A program made the position numbers and the translations under genes. Positions 1 to 5,385 of a DNA stretch of 5,385 nucleotides are shown in pieces. This stretch comes from Draconibacterium sp. Its GTDB lineage: Bacteria > Bacteroidota > Bacteroidia > Bacteroidales > Prolixibacteraceae. The notes beneath the pieces were generated by a model. It saw nothing but the letters and a program-made list of their open reading frames with translations. It ran no database searches and was not told where the DNA came from. Position 1 is the first letter of the stretch. Each line of letters starts with the position of its first letter. The stretch is taken from positions 1-5,385 of the forward strand of contig JAUVDE010000260.1 of NCBI GenBank assembly GCA_030595485.1, in the 5' to 3' direction.

Positions 1-1680
1 TAAGTACTCAACTCCCTGCATTTGGTCTTCCGTTTCCAATGTTCCCAACTGCCGGTGAATTGCTGTTTCAAAATCGCGACCACGATTATTAGTTCCTCGG
101 TTATCAAGCGTAAAAGCAATGTAACCTTGCGACGCCATGTAATATTGCCACCAACGCGCCGAGTTATGCCAGGCCTTGTTTACCAATTGCGAGTGTGGTC
201 CTCCATAAACGTAAACTACAACTGGATATTTTTTATTCGGATCGAAATTAGTTGGTTTTATCAATCGACCATGTAGATCCAATTTGCCATCCTTGGTTTT
301 TAGTTTCACCAAAGTATTTTCGCCTAAGTCATAATCTTTTAAAGGATTTTCTGCCTCGAATAAATTACGATCTAATTTACCTTTTGTCGAAAGCAAATCA
401 ACTTTACCCGAATTTTTTGTAGCATTCCATTTATCCAATAAATATTTTGAATCTGAACTCAAAGTACCTGAGTGAATCCCTGTTTCAATTGATATTTTTT
501 CGACTTTGCCTGACTTTACATCAACCTTATAAATATGTTTTTCAAGCGGGCTGTCAAGCGTTGCTTCAACAAACATAATTTTCTCTTTCTCATCGAATCC
601 TAAAATCGAATTCACCTCCCACTCTCCTTTTGTAATTTGCTGAAGTAGTTCGCCATCAACATTGTATTTATACACGTGAAACCATCCATCTAAACGGCTT
701 AAATAATAAAATTCACTTGCATCAACTTTCGAAAACTGTATCGGATGCAGTGGTTCAACATATTTGTCTGATTTTTCTTCAAACAAAGTTTTCACTTTTT
801 CACCACTAACAATATCGTAGCAATTCAATTGCATATGGTTTTGCTCACGGTTAAGTTCGGCCATATAAATATATTTTTCATCAGGCGACCAAACTACATT
901 GGTTAAATAATGGTCGAGTGACTTACCCGTTTTTAAGAAAATCGTTTTGCCAGTTTCAATCGAATAAACACCTGCCGTTACATGGTGGCTAGGCATTCCT
1001 GCCATCGGATATTTAACAGGATTATGTTCAGCCTCGCGCGTCATAAAATCAACCAGTGGATAATCTTTCACCATCGATTCATCTTTACGATAGAAAGCCA
1101 CATAATTCCCGTTTGGTGAATTAAAAATACCGCCTGAAATGCCAAACTCATTTCGATGAACCGTTTGTCCATTTACAATTCCATTTCCGCCATCATTTGT
1201 AATTCGTTTGACTTCACCCGTTGAAAACACAACATACAAATCATCTTTATTGGTAAAGCTCACAAACTTTCCTTGCTCACTGAACACGCCATTCGCAGCT
1301 CCTTCCGGAAGCACTATTTGATAACCAAGCTGTTTGCTTTCAACAGCAATAACTGCATATCTGTTTTCGCCAACAATTAGCAGAGTGTTCTCATTTAACC
1401 ACTCATAAGTTGGGAAATAGGAAAACTCTGCGCCTGTAGTTTTATTTAACTCATCTAATGAAAGTAGTGTCGTAACATCACCCCCTTTAACGGATTCGGC
1501 GAGAAGCGTATTTTCTATTATCTGCGTAAAACTTTCGTTATTTTGCCAGGCAAGTCCATTTAACGACGTTGGATTCAAATAAGTATAACGCCCGTAAACG
1601 GCATCTTCAAGACTCATTTGTTTGGTTTGAGCAAAAATAATCTGGCTAAGCAGAACAAAAAGAAAAAGTATGTTTCTCAT
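1..1680 (-). CDS. Secreted S9B prolyl peptidase, prolyl tripeptidyl peptidase-like (3' end beyond window)
   Basis: This is an uninterrupted 560-codon minus-strand frame from ATG at 1680-1678 to the window edge. Residues 1-18 (MRNILFLFVLLSQIIFAQ) form a signal peptide, so the enzyme should be exported. Residues about 20-460 are the DPP-IV-type beta-propeller and about 465-560 begin the alpha/beta hydrolase domain. Family landmarks are YPMAGMPSHHVT (225-236), WSPDEKYIY (264-272), YVEPLHP (307-313), ITKGEWEV (349-356), YPVVVYVYGGPHSQLV (485-500) and FTLDNRGTNNRG (523-534). The nucleophile Ser (GWSYGG motif), Asp and His lie past the left edge; from my memory of the 732-residue Porphyromonas PtpA, roughly 145 residues are missing. 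The propeller Glu sits in VHRNEFG (E178) as a single Glu, as I recall for PtpA, rather than the adjacent Glu pair of DPP-IV. The likely role is removing X-X-Pro tripeptides from peptide N-termini in the periplasm or at the surface. S9B membership is near certain; tripeptidyl specificity is inferred. Confidence 0.93.
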   Translation of the reverse strand, partial: MRNILFLFVLLSQIIFAQTKQMSLEDAVYGRYTYLNPTSLNGLAWQNNESFTQIIENTLLAESVKGGDVTTLLSLDELNKTTGAEFSYFPTYEWLNENTLLIVGENRYAVIAVESKQLGYQIVLPEGAANGVFSEQGKFVSFTNKDDLYVVFSTGEVKRITNDGGNGIVNGQTVHRNEFGISGGIFNSPNGNYVAFYRKDESMVKDYPLVDFMTREAEHNPVKYPMAGMPSHHVTAGVYSIETGKTIFLKTGKSLDHYLTNVVWSPDEKYIYMAELNREQNHMQLNCYDIVSGEKVKTLFEEKSDKYVEPLHPIQFSKVDASEFYYLSRLDGWFHVYKYNVDGELLQQITKGEWEVNSILGFDEKEKIMFVEATLDSPLEKHIYKVDVKSGKVEKISIETGIHSGTLSSDSKYLLDKWNATKNSGKVDLLSTKGKLDRNLFEAENPLKDYDLGENTLVKLKTKDGKLDLHGRLIKPTNFDPNKKYPVVVYVYGGPHSQLVNKAWHNSARWWQYYMASQGYIAFTLDNRGTNNRGRDFETAIHRQLGTLETEDQMQGVEYL

Positions 1681-1953
1681 AGTAATTATTCAAAATTTCG
1701 AATGACGAAAGTAGTGCTTGCAGAAACACAAAAAAAGAATATTCATCACTTATCGCCTGATATCAACGATAACCTACTCTTAATTCTATTTCAGGATTGG
1801 TAATTAATTATGAGAATCGATTAACGATTTAAGAAAGCAATAAACAAAGGTGCTGGAATGCACTTCTTTATTCGTTAATTATTATTCAACATTAAAAAAT
1901 TGTAACTATTCAAGTATTGTAAACTCCTGTGTAGCTGATTTTTGTAATTTGAG
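1681..1953. other. Spacer upstream of the S9 peptidase gene
   Basis: I found no gene here. The plus-strand open frames are low-complexity, lack family motifs, and one runs into the flanking repeat, so they are probably chance. The spacer should contain the promoter of the minus-strand peptidase gene, but no clear TAnnTTTG box is visible on that strand. Two short inverted repeats occur, TTATCG/CGATAA (1750-1755 and 1767-1772) and AATCG/CGATT (1815-1819 and 1825-1829). Both are too short to call. Confidence 0.5.
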
Positions 1954-2058
1954 ATTTCACGCAAAGGACGCAAAACCAAAGACATGCAAAGGGCGCAAAG
2001 TGCTTAGGATAAGGCCTTTGCGCGTTTTGCGAGAATCTTTGCGAACTTTGCGTGAAAT
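1954..2058. repeat. 105-bp palindromic 'gcaaag/ctttgc' repeat element
   Basis: The ends are perfect 13-bp inverted repeats: ATTTCACGCAAAG at 1954-1966 and CTTTGCGTGAAAT at 2046-2058. Within the left arm GCAAAG-like hexamers occur at 1961, 1970 (GCAAAA), 1986 and 1995. The right arm mirrors them as CTTTGC-like hexamers starting at 2016, 2025 (TTTTGC), 2037 and 2046. The outer two pairs are exactly symmetric and the inner two are offset by 4 bp, so the element can fold into one long imperfect hairpin about a centre near 2006-2008. It encodes no convincing protein. I associate similar CACGCAAAG-type intergenic palindromes with Bacteroidota genomes, but copy number cannot be judged from one window. 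It may be a non-autonomous mobile repeat. Confidence 0.8.
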
Positions 2059-2130
2059 ACATATTGTATTCATAACCAATTTAATAAAGTGCAATTATAC
2101 ACCTGAGTAGTTACAAAAAATTAAAGGACA

Positions 2131-2167
2131 AAAAAAAGCCTCCATTTTTTTCAAAATGGAGGCCTTT
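2131..2167 (-). terminator. Rho-independent terminator of the minus-strand oxidoreductase gene
   Basis: A perfect 11-bp stem pairs GCCTCCATTTT (2138-2148) with AAAATGGAGGC (2153-2163) around a 4-nt loop. Read on the minus strand it is followed at once by seven T residues (the complement of 2131-2137), the classic intrinsic terminator layout. It begins within about 10 bp of the stop codon at 2175-2173. Read on the plus strand the trailing T tract is short and broken, so it acts mainly on the minus strand. Confidence 0.92.
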
Positions 2168-2172
2168 ATATT

Positions 2173-3993
2173 TTAAAGCTCTTTATTTAAAATCGGATAC
2201 TTTCCAATCATTTTATCTAACTCTTCGAGCACGTCCTTTTTCTTATCGGCATATAGTTCGCGATAATAGTTAATTCCATCAAATAGGTTTTTCTGAAATT
2301 TAACAAGGTTGCGTTTCTCCTTCATATCTTCCATATTCTTTTGAAATTCATCCATACGCTCCTTAAAAATATCGAGGTACATATTCAATTCTTTTAAAAA
2401 CATATGAGGACGATAACCTTTATCGAGCAAATTCATTCGCCCGTAAATATGGTCAACCATTTCTTTTAAAGTCGAAATTTTCGAGAAATATGCCAAATTT
2501 GGTCCCGGACAAACCGTTACTTTATCAGTTGGTTTAACCTCAATATCTTTCGACATTATAGTAGAAGCGCCCAAACCAACACATAAACATTCCGGTTCAA
2601 TAATTTTATCGTAAGCTTTTTTATAATCAGCTTCCGGTAAATTCAAAGCGCCCAGTTCAGTTAACTTTTTGGTTTGATATTGGCGTGATGAAGTACAAAT
2701 CGGTCTATCAGTATATTCCGTATTGTAACGTAAATATCCCTTTGTACAAGGATTTCCAGCTTTCCCATCCTTTGCATATTGCATCCTTTGTTTACTCATC
2801 GATGCCCATTTAATACTATTAAACGGCACACCCAGCGGAGACAAACCACTATAATAGTAATCCTTTTCTTTCCCTTCGGCAAGCAAGTTCATGGTTTCGG
2901 TGTCAATACTAATCACCTCAGGTACCAACATAAATGGTGATGCCCAACCTACACTATCCATATTGTAATGGTTAAGTATAAAGTCATGCTCTTCCATAGT
3001 TCCCACGCCACCTTGAGCAGTAACTAGTAACTCAGGAGTTTCGGCAGGCTGATTTAATTCTTTTTTCGTTAGTGCAGCTTTATAAGCTTCAACGCAGGTA
3101 TCGAAAAGTTTTGTGCGGTTCTGTTTAAACTCTTCCAAAATGGGGCCGAATAAAACACCATTGGTAGGAAAAGCGTGACCTCCACAGTTTACACCCGACT
3201 CAATACGATATTCTGCAACCCACAGCCCTTTAGCGGCCAACATTTTTCCTTGTACAAATGCCGAACGAAAATCGCTTACTTTCAGAATAATATTCTTTTT
3301 GATTTTACCGGTAATGTCAGGAAAAAAGTCTTTAAAGTTTTCGATATAGCTGTACAAACGTGGGCTCATTCCTGCCGAAAGCACCAACGACGAAGTCAAA
3401 TTGCTTTGTGCGTAACCACGCAGTGCAGCATGTGCATCGTTGTGTTCAATTGGCAAATCAACACCATCTTTCTGATGTGCCTGATCCAACTTGGTCATAA
3501 TATTTACATCGATTGAACCAACGGGCAATTTCGCTTGCACCCATTTAGTAAAGTCTTCGGCGGCTTGTTTTCCTTTGCCTGCCAAATCGAACTTTGCTTT
3601 AACCGATGAAGAATAGGGCAACATTGCCATGTATTTCTCCAATTCGTCGCCGGCTGTATTTTTCAAATCGGCAACTTTTTTATTCACAATCTCCTCTACT
3701 ACGTTTAGGTACGATGAAATTCGTTTTGCTCTAAAATCCTCCACTTTTTTTGAAATAGCATCAAATGGAAGATCGAATTTCTTACAATAGAACTCGCGCA
3801 TACTTTCAATTAAAGTATCGTCAACCAATGACATAACCGACGAAATGCCGTACGGCGCAACATTAATTGGTGAGTCTATTGAATACCCCAAACCTAATAC
3901 AGGAATGTGAAATGAGTGTCCTTCAAATAGTTTCATATAATTTTTTAAATAAAGAGATGCTTTCTGAATAACCGCATCCCATAATTTTGTCAA
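2173..3993 (-). CDS. Putative FMN-dependent TIM-barrel oxidoreductase (nitronate monooxygenase-like), unknown substrate
   Basis: This is a complete 606-residue frame without a signal peptide or membrane segment, so the protein is probably cytoplasmic. Its motif order resembles a divergent nitronate monooxygenase / 2-nitropropane dioxygenase barrel: SPINVAPYGI (41-50, like the family's N-terminal PxxxAPM strand), SAGMSPRL (206-213), GVNCGGHAFPT (267-277, like the GGHxG loop), VTAQGGVGT (324-332, phosphate-binding strand) and SVGWASPFMLVPEV (347-360). The roughly 240-residue C-terminal part is not normal for that family. It carries Cys416, 433, 469, 471 and 495, and ends in a charged, probably helical tail (about 505-606). 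The true start may be Met20 (ATG at 3936-3934, MKLFEGHSFHIP), because the first 19 residues look unrelated to the barrel. The gene stands alone, with its own terminator and the divergent tetR-type gene upstream. That it is a real protein is certain; the flavin barrel is likely; the reaction is unknown. Confidence 0.85.
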   Translation of the reverse strand: MTKLWDAVIQKASLYLKNYMKLFEGHSFHIPVLGLGYSIDSPINVAPYGISSVMSLVDDTLIESMREFYCKKFDLPFDAISKKVEDFRAKRISSYLNVVEEIVNKKVADLKNTAGDELEKYMAMLPYSSSVKAKFDLAGKGKQAAEDFTKWVQAKLPVGSIDVNIMTKLDQAHQKDGVDLPIEHNDAHAALRGYAQSNLTSSLVLSAGMSPRLYSYIENFKDFFPDITGKIKKNIILKVSDFRSAFVQGKMLAAKGLWVAEYRIESGVNCGGHAFPTNGVLFGPILEEFKQNRTKLFDTCVEAYKAALTKKELNQPAETPELLVTAQGGVGTMEEHDFILNHYNMDSVGWASPFMLVPEVISIDTETMNLLAEGKEKDYYYSGLSPLGVPFNSIKWASMSKQRMQYAKDGKAGNPCTKGYLRYNTEYTDRPICTSSRQYQTKKLTELGALNLPEADYKKAYDKIIEPECLCVGLGASTIMSKDIEVKPTDKVTVCPGPNLAYFSKISTLKEMVDHIYGRMNLLDKGYRPHMFLKELNMYLDIFKERMDEFQKNMEDMKEKRNLVKFQKNLFDGINYYRELYADKKKDVLEELDKMIGKYPILNKEL

Positions 3994-4036
3994 TCAAATT
4001 TTATGCGCTAAAGAAAAGAAGATATTCGAGAACTAT

Positions 4037-4054
4037 TTGCAACTTAAGGTGCAA
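4037..4054. promoter_or_regulatory. 18-bp inverted repeat upstream of the oxidoreductase gene
   Basis: TTGCAACTTAAGGTGCAA is a dyad with 8 of 9 base pairs matching around the centre CTT|AAG. It lies 44 bp upstream of the longer ATG (3993) of the minus-strand gene and is unlike the two TGACC-type operators further right. Its size and spacing suit the binding site of a dimeric regulator of that gene. No regulator can be named and it could be chance. Confidence 0.4.
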
Positions 4055-4149
4055 GAATGACAGAAGTCAACTCTTTTCAGCCTAATTTGAAAGCTCTCAT
4101 GAAATTTTTAACCTGAATAGTCGAAAGTTTACAAACGATGATTCTTACT

Positions 4150-4173
4150 TTAATTGACCAACTGGTCATTTAA
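4150..4173. promoter_or_regulatory. TetR-type operator 1 (upstream site)
   Basis: The core TGACCA-AC-TGGTCA (4155-4168) is a perfect 6-bp inverted repeat with a 2-bp spacer. It is flanked by TTAA and TTAA (4150-4153 and 4170-4173), which extends the symmetry except for one mismatched pair. The layout matches known TetR-family sites such as the RutR consensus TTGACCAnnTGGTCAA. It lies 17 bp upstream of the -33 box of the plus-strand promoter, so it may assist repression cooperatively or control transcription towards the divergent gene. Confidence 0.75.
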
Positions 4174-4185
4174 CTTGAATTTTTC

Positions 4186-4216
4186 TTGGAAAAGATAAAA
4201 CCATCAACTACCTTTG
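4186..4216 (+). promoter_or_regulatory. Bacteroidota-type promoter of the tetR-family operon
   Basis: TTG at 4186-4188 and TACCTTTG at 4209-4216 are separated by 20 bp. This fits the Bacteroidota sigma-ABfr consensus of a -33 TTG and a -7 TAnnTTTG exactly. Transcription would start near 4221-4223, leaving a leader of about 25 nt, A-rich and without a Shine-Dalgarno site, before the ATG at 4246. Operator 2 overlaps the -7 box and the start point, so bound repressor should block RNA polymerase. Confidence 0.75.
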
Positions 4217-4229
4217 ACCGACCGTTCAA
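4214..4229. promoter_or_regulatory. TetR-type operator 2 (overlaps the -7 box)
   Basis: TTGACCG-AC-CGTTCAA is a 7-bp inverted repeat with one mismatched pair and the same 2-bp AC spacer as operator 1. Its first bases are the TTTG of the -7 box, and its centre (4221.5) is exactly 60 bp from that of operator 1 (4161.5). The shared TGACC half-site and spacing suggest one protein binds both, most simply the regulator encoded 17 bp downstream. Confidence 0.72.
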
Positions 4230-4245
4230 TCATAAACAAAATAGT

Positions 4246-4833
4246 ATGCCACGAAGTCCGAAACAATTTGATGATATCAGAAAACAAAAGAAGCAATTGA
4301 TAATGGATACTGCTTTAGAATTGTTTGCTGAAAATGGTTTTCATTCTACTTCTATTAGTCAAATTGCAAGTAAAGCTGGTATATCAAAAGGACTGACCTA
4401 CAACTATTTCAAAAGCAAAAACGAGGTTCTTAATGAAATAATGGACCAAGGTTTTGAAGAGATATATGAAAACCTGGATATTAACAAGGATGGAATTCTG
4501 ACAAAAGAAGAGTTTGTCAATTTCATCAAACAAAATTTCGAGCTATTACAAACCAATATGAAGCATTGGAAATTATTCTTTTCGCTAATGCTTCAACCTA
4601 AGGTTTCCAAATCTTTTTCTAAAAAATATGAAGAACAAGCTGCCCCAATCTTCAAACTCTTTTATGAGTTTATTGAAAAACAAGGGAGCAAAGACCCGGA
4701 GAGTGATTTTATGGCCATTGCAGCCATGCTTGAAGGAGCTTTTTTGTATTGTGTGGCAGCACCCAACTTTTTCCCGATGGAGAAAATTGAAAAATCGGTA
4801 ATACAAGCAAGTTTTAAAATAATTGAAGGATAA
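4246..4833 (+). CDS. TetR/AcrR-family transcriptional repressor with an embedded EF-hand loop
   Basis: The product is 195 residues, typical for the family. Residues about 12-62 form the DNA-binding domain: helix 1 around IMDTALELFAENGFHSTS (19-36), the helix-turn-helix ISQIASKAGISKGLTYNYF (37-55), then KSKNEVLNEIM at the linking helix. Residues 78-89 are a canonical EF-hand loop at the junction with the C-terminal dimerisation and ligand domain. The C-terminal segment (DFMAIAAMLEGAFLYCVAAP) is a hydrophobic helix as in other family members. I chose ATG 4246 over the in-frame TTG at 4186 because that TTG is the -33 box of the promoter and would lie upstream of the transcript. Two operator-like palindromes upstream imply autorepression. 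The next gene starts 19 bp after the stop, so they are very likely co-transcribed and this protein probably controls an envelope operon. The ligand is not evident; Ca2+ is a hypothesis. Confidence 0.95.
   Translation: MPRSPKQFDDIRKQKKQLIMDTALELFAENGFHSTSISQIASKAGISKGLTYNYFKSKNEVLNEIMDQGFEEIYENLDINKDGILTKEEFVNFIKQNFELLQTNMKHWKLFFSLMLQPKVSKSFSKKYEEQAAPIFKLFYEFIEKQGSKDPESDFMAIAAMLEGAFLYCVAAPNFFPMEKIEKSVIQASFKIIEG
4477..4512 (+). other. EF-hand calcium-binding loop within the TetR-family protein
   Basis: The 12 residues DINKDGILTKEE (78-89) match the canonical EF-hand loop at every key place: Asp at 1, Asn at 3, Asp at 5, Gly at 6, Leu at 8 and Glu at 12. The flanks also fit: Leu77 at -1, an entering helix (about 62-77, with F70, I73 and Y74 hydrophobic) and an exiting helix EFVNFIKQNFELL. 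It lies where the linking helix of TetR proteins meets the ligand domain, the hinge through which ligand binding usually moves the DNA-reading heads. Confidence 0.8.
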
Positions 4834-4852
4834 AATAAATAGTAACAAAACG

Positions 4853-5385
4853 ATGAATAACAAATACATTTTATCATTAGTACTGTTGATAGTATGGAGT
4901 TTCACCGCTCGGGCTCAGGATGCACAAGAGATAATAAAAAAGATGGACGATAAACTTCAGGGTGATTCGAATAAAAGCGAAATGAAAATGTCGATTGTAC
5001 GTCCGAAATACACCCGAACCATAGCTTTTAAAAACTGGAGTTTAGGGCGTGATTATTTTATGACTTATGTAACCGCCCCATCAAAAGACAAAGGTATGGT
5101 TTCGATGAAGTACGAAAAAGAAATGTGGAGTTATACACCATCGATAAACCGAATGATTAAACTGCCACCAAGCATGATGTCGCAAGGCTGGATGGGCTCG
5201 GATTACACCAACGACGACTTGGTAAAACAATCGTCGATTGTTAACGATTATGTACATACTATTTTGACAGAAGAAAGTATTGACGGAAGAATTTGCTACA
5301 AAATTCAGATGATACCCAATAACGATGCGAATGTTGTTTGGGGTAAAATTACAACCTGGATTGATAAAGAGAAATACATTAACCT
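4853..5385 (+). CDS. Exported LolA-like outer membrane lipoprotein-sorting protein (3' end beyond window)
   Basis: ATG 4853 opens a frame of 177 codons that runs off the right edge. Residues 1-21 (MNNKYILSLVLLIVWSFTARA) are a signal peptide with an ARA|Q signal peptidase I site and no lipobox Cys, so the mature protein is periplasmic. The body fits the LolA-like 'outer membrane lipoprotein-sorting' family: an N-terminal helix (DAQEIIKKMDDKLQG), a strand MKMSIVRPKY, the stretch KDKGMVSMKYEKEMWSY followed by a proline-rich INRMIKLPPSMM, and the signature GWMGSDYTNDDL (112-123). The fold is a half-barrel that holds lipid or acyl groups. It is the second gene of the tetR-type operon, 19 bp after the repressor. 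In related bacteria such genes often accompany ABC (FtsX-like) or RND/MMPL exporters, which would lie to the right. Family is confident; cargo is unknown, and it is probably not the housekeeping LolA. Confidence 0.9.
   Translation, partial: MNNKYILSLVLLIVWSFTARAQDAQEIIKKMDDKLQGDSNKSEMKMSIVRPKYTRTIAFKNWSLGRDYFMTYVTAPSKDKGMVSMKYEKEMWSYTPSINRMIKLPPSMMSQGWMGSDYTNDDLVKQSSIVNDYVHTILTEESIDGRICYKIQMIPNNDANVVWGKITTWIDKEKYIN

Noticed and set aside
22..276. 84-codon open frame on the plus strand
   Set aside because: It lies antisense inside the S9 peptidase gene, whose frame has strong family motifs throughout; it is a shadow.
1618..1803. 61-codon plus-strand open frame
   Set aside because: It overlaps the signal-peptide end of the peptidase gene on the other strand, is Lys/Asn-rich low complexity, and has no promoter or family motif.
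1954..2058. CRISPR array
   Set aside because: The repeated units are only about 6-9 bp, mirrored rather than direct, and lack uniform spacers; a palindromic element explains them better.
1850..2110. 86-codon plus-strand open frame
   Set aside because: Its latter half is a translation of the palindromic repeat (Lys/Arg-rich from GCAAAG units), so it is a chance frame.
3175..3516. 113-codon plus-strand open frame
   Set aside because: It is antisense to the conserved middle of the oxidoreductase gene; no recognisable domain.
3994..4002. Possible -7 promoter box TAAAATTTG on the minus strand
   Set aside because: The spacer is three bases instead of two and no TTG is found about 19-21 bp upstream, so it is too weak to list as a promoter.
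4585..4905. Minus-strand open frames of 106 and 71 codons
   Set aside because: They are antisense to the regulator and the start of the LolA-like gene, which carry clear domain motifs; the hydrophobic stretches are a complement effect.

Overview
The window looks like chromosomal DNA from an AT-rich member of the Bacteroidota, probably Bacteroidales or Marinilabiliales-like. The pointers are a Porphyromonas-type S9 prolyl peptidase, a Bacteroidota-style promoter (TTG, 20 bp, TAnnTTTG), the absence of clear Shine-Dalgarno sites, and a 'gcaaag/ctttgc' palindromic repeat of a kind I associate with this phylum. The genus call is inference only; no rRNA or tRNA is present.

Layout. (1) Positions 1-1680, minus strand: the first 560 codons of a secreted S9B serine peptidase. 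It resembles prolyl tripeptidyl peptidase (PtpA) more than classical DPP-IV. The catalytic C-terminus lies beyond the left edge. (2) Positions 1681-2172: a gene-free spacer holding a 105-bp palindromic repeat (1954-2058) and a rho-independent terminator (2131-2167) for the next minus-strand gene. (3) Positions 2173-3993, minus strand: a 606-residue protein, or 587 if an internal ATG is used. It looks like a divergent FMN-binding TIM-barrel oxidoreductase related to nitronate monooxygenases, with a Cys-containing C-terminal extension of unknown role. (4) Positions 3994-4245: a divergent control region with an 18-bp dyad, two matching TetR-type operators whose centres are exactly 60 bp apart, and a good promoter overlapped by the second operator. 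(5) Positions 4246-4833, plus strand: a TetR/AcrR-family repressor carrying a textbook EF-hand calcium-binding loop (residues 78-89) just after the DNA-binding domain. (6) Positions 4853-5385, plus strand: the start of an exported LolA-like 'outer membrane lipoprotein-sorting' protein, 19 bp behind the repressor and running off the right edge.

How it may work together. The TetR-family gene and the LolA-like gene look like the first two genes of an autoregulated envelope operon; in related bacteria such pairs are often followed by ABC or RND/MMPL-type export components, which would lie beyond this window. The most interesting feature is the EF-hand in the repressor, which suggests, but does not prove, a Ca2+-responsive regulator of an envelope transport operon. 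The two minus-strand genes are separated by a terminator and look independent of each other.
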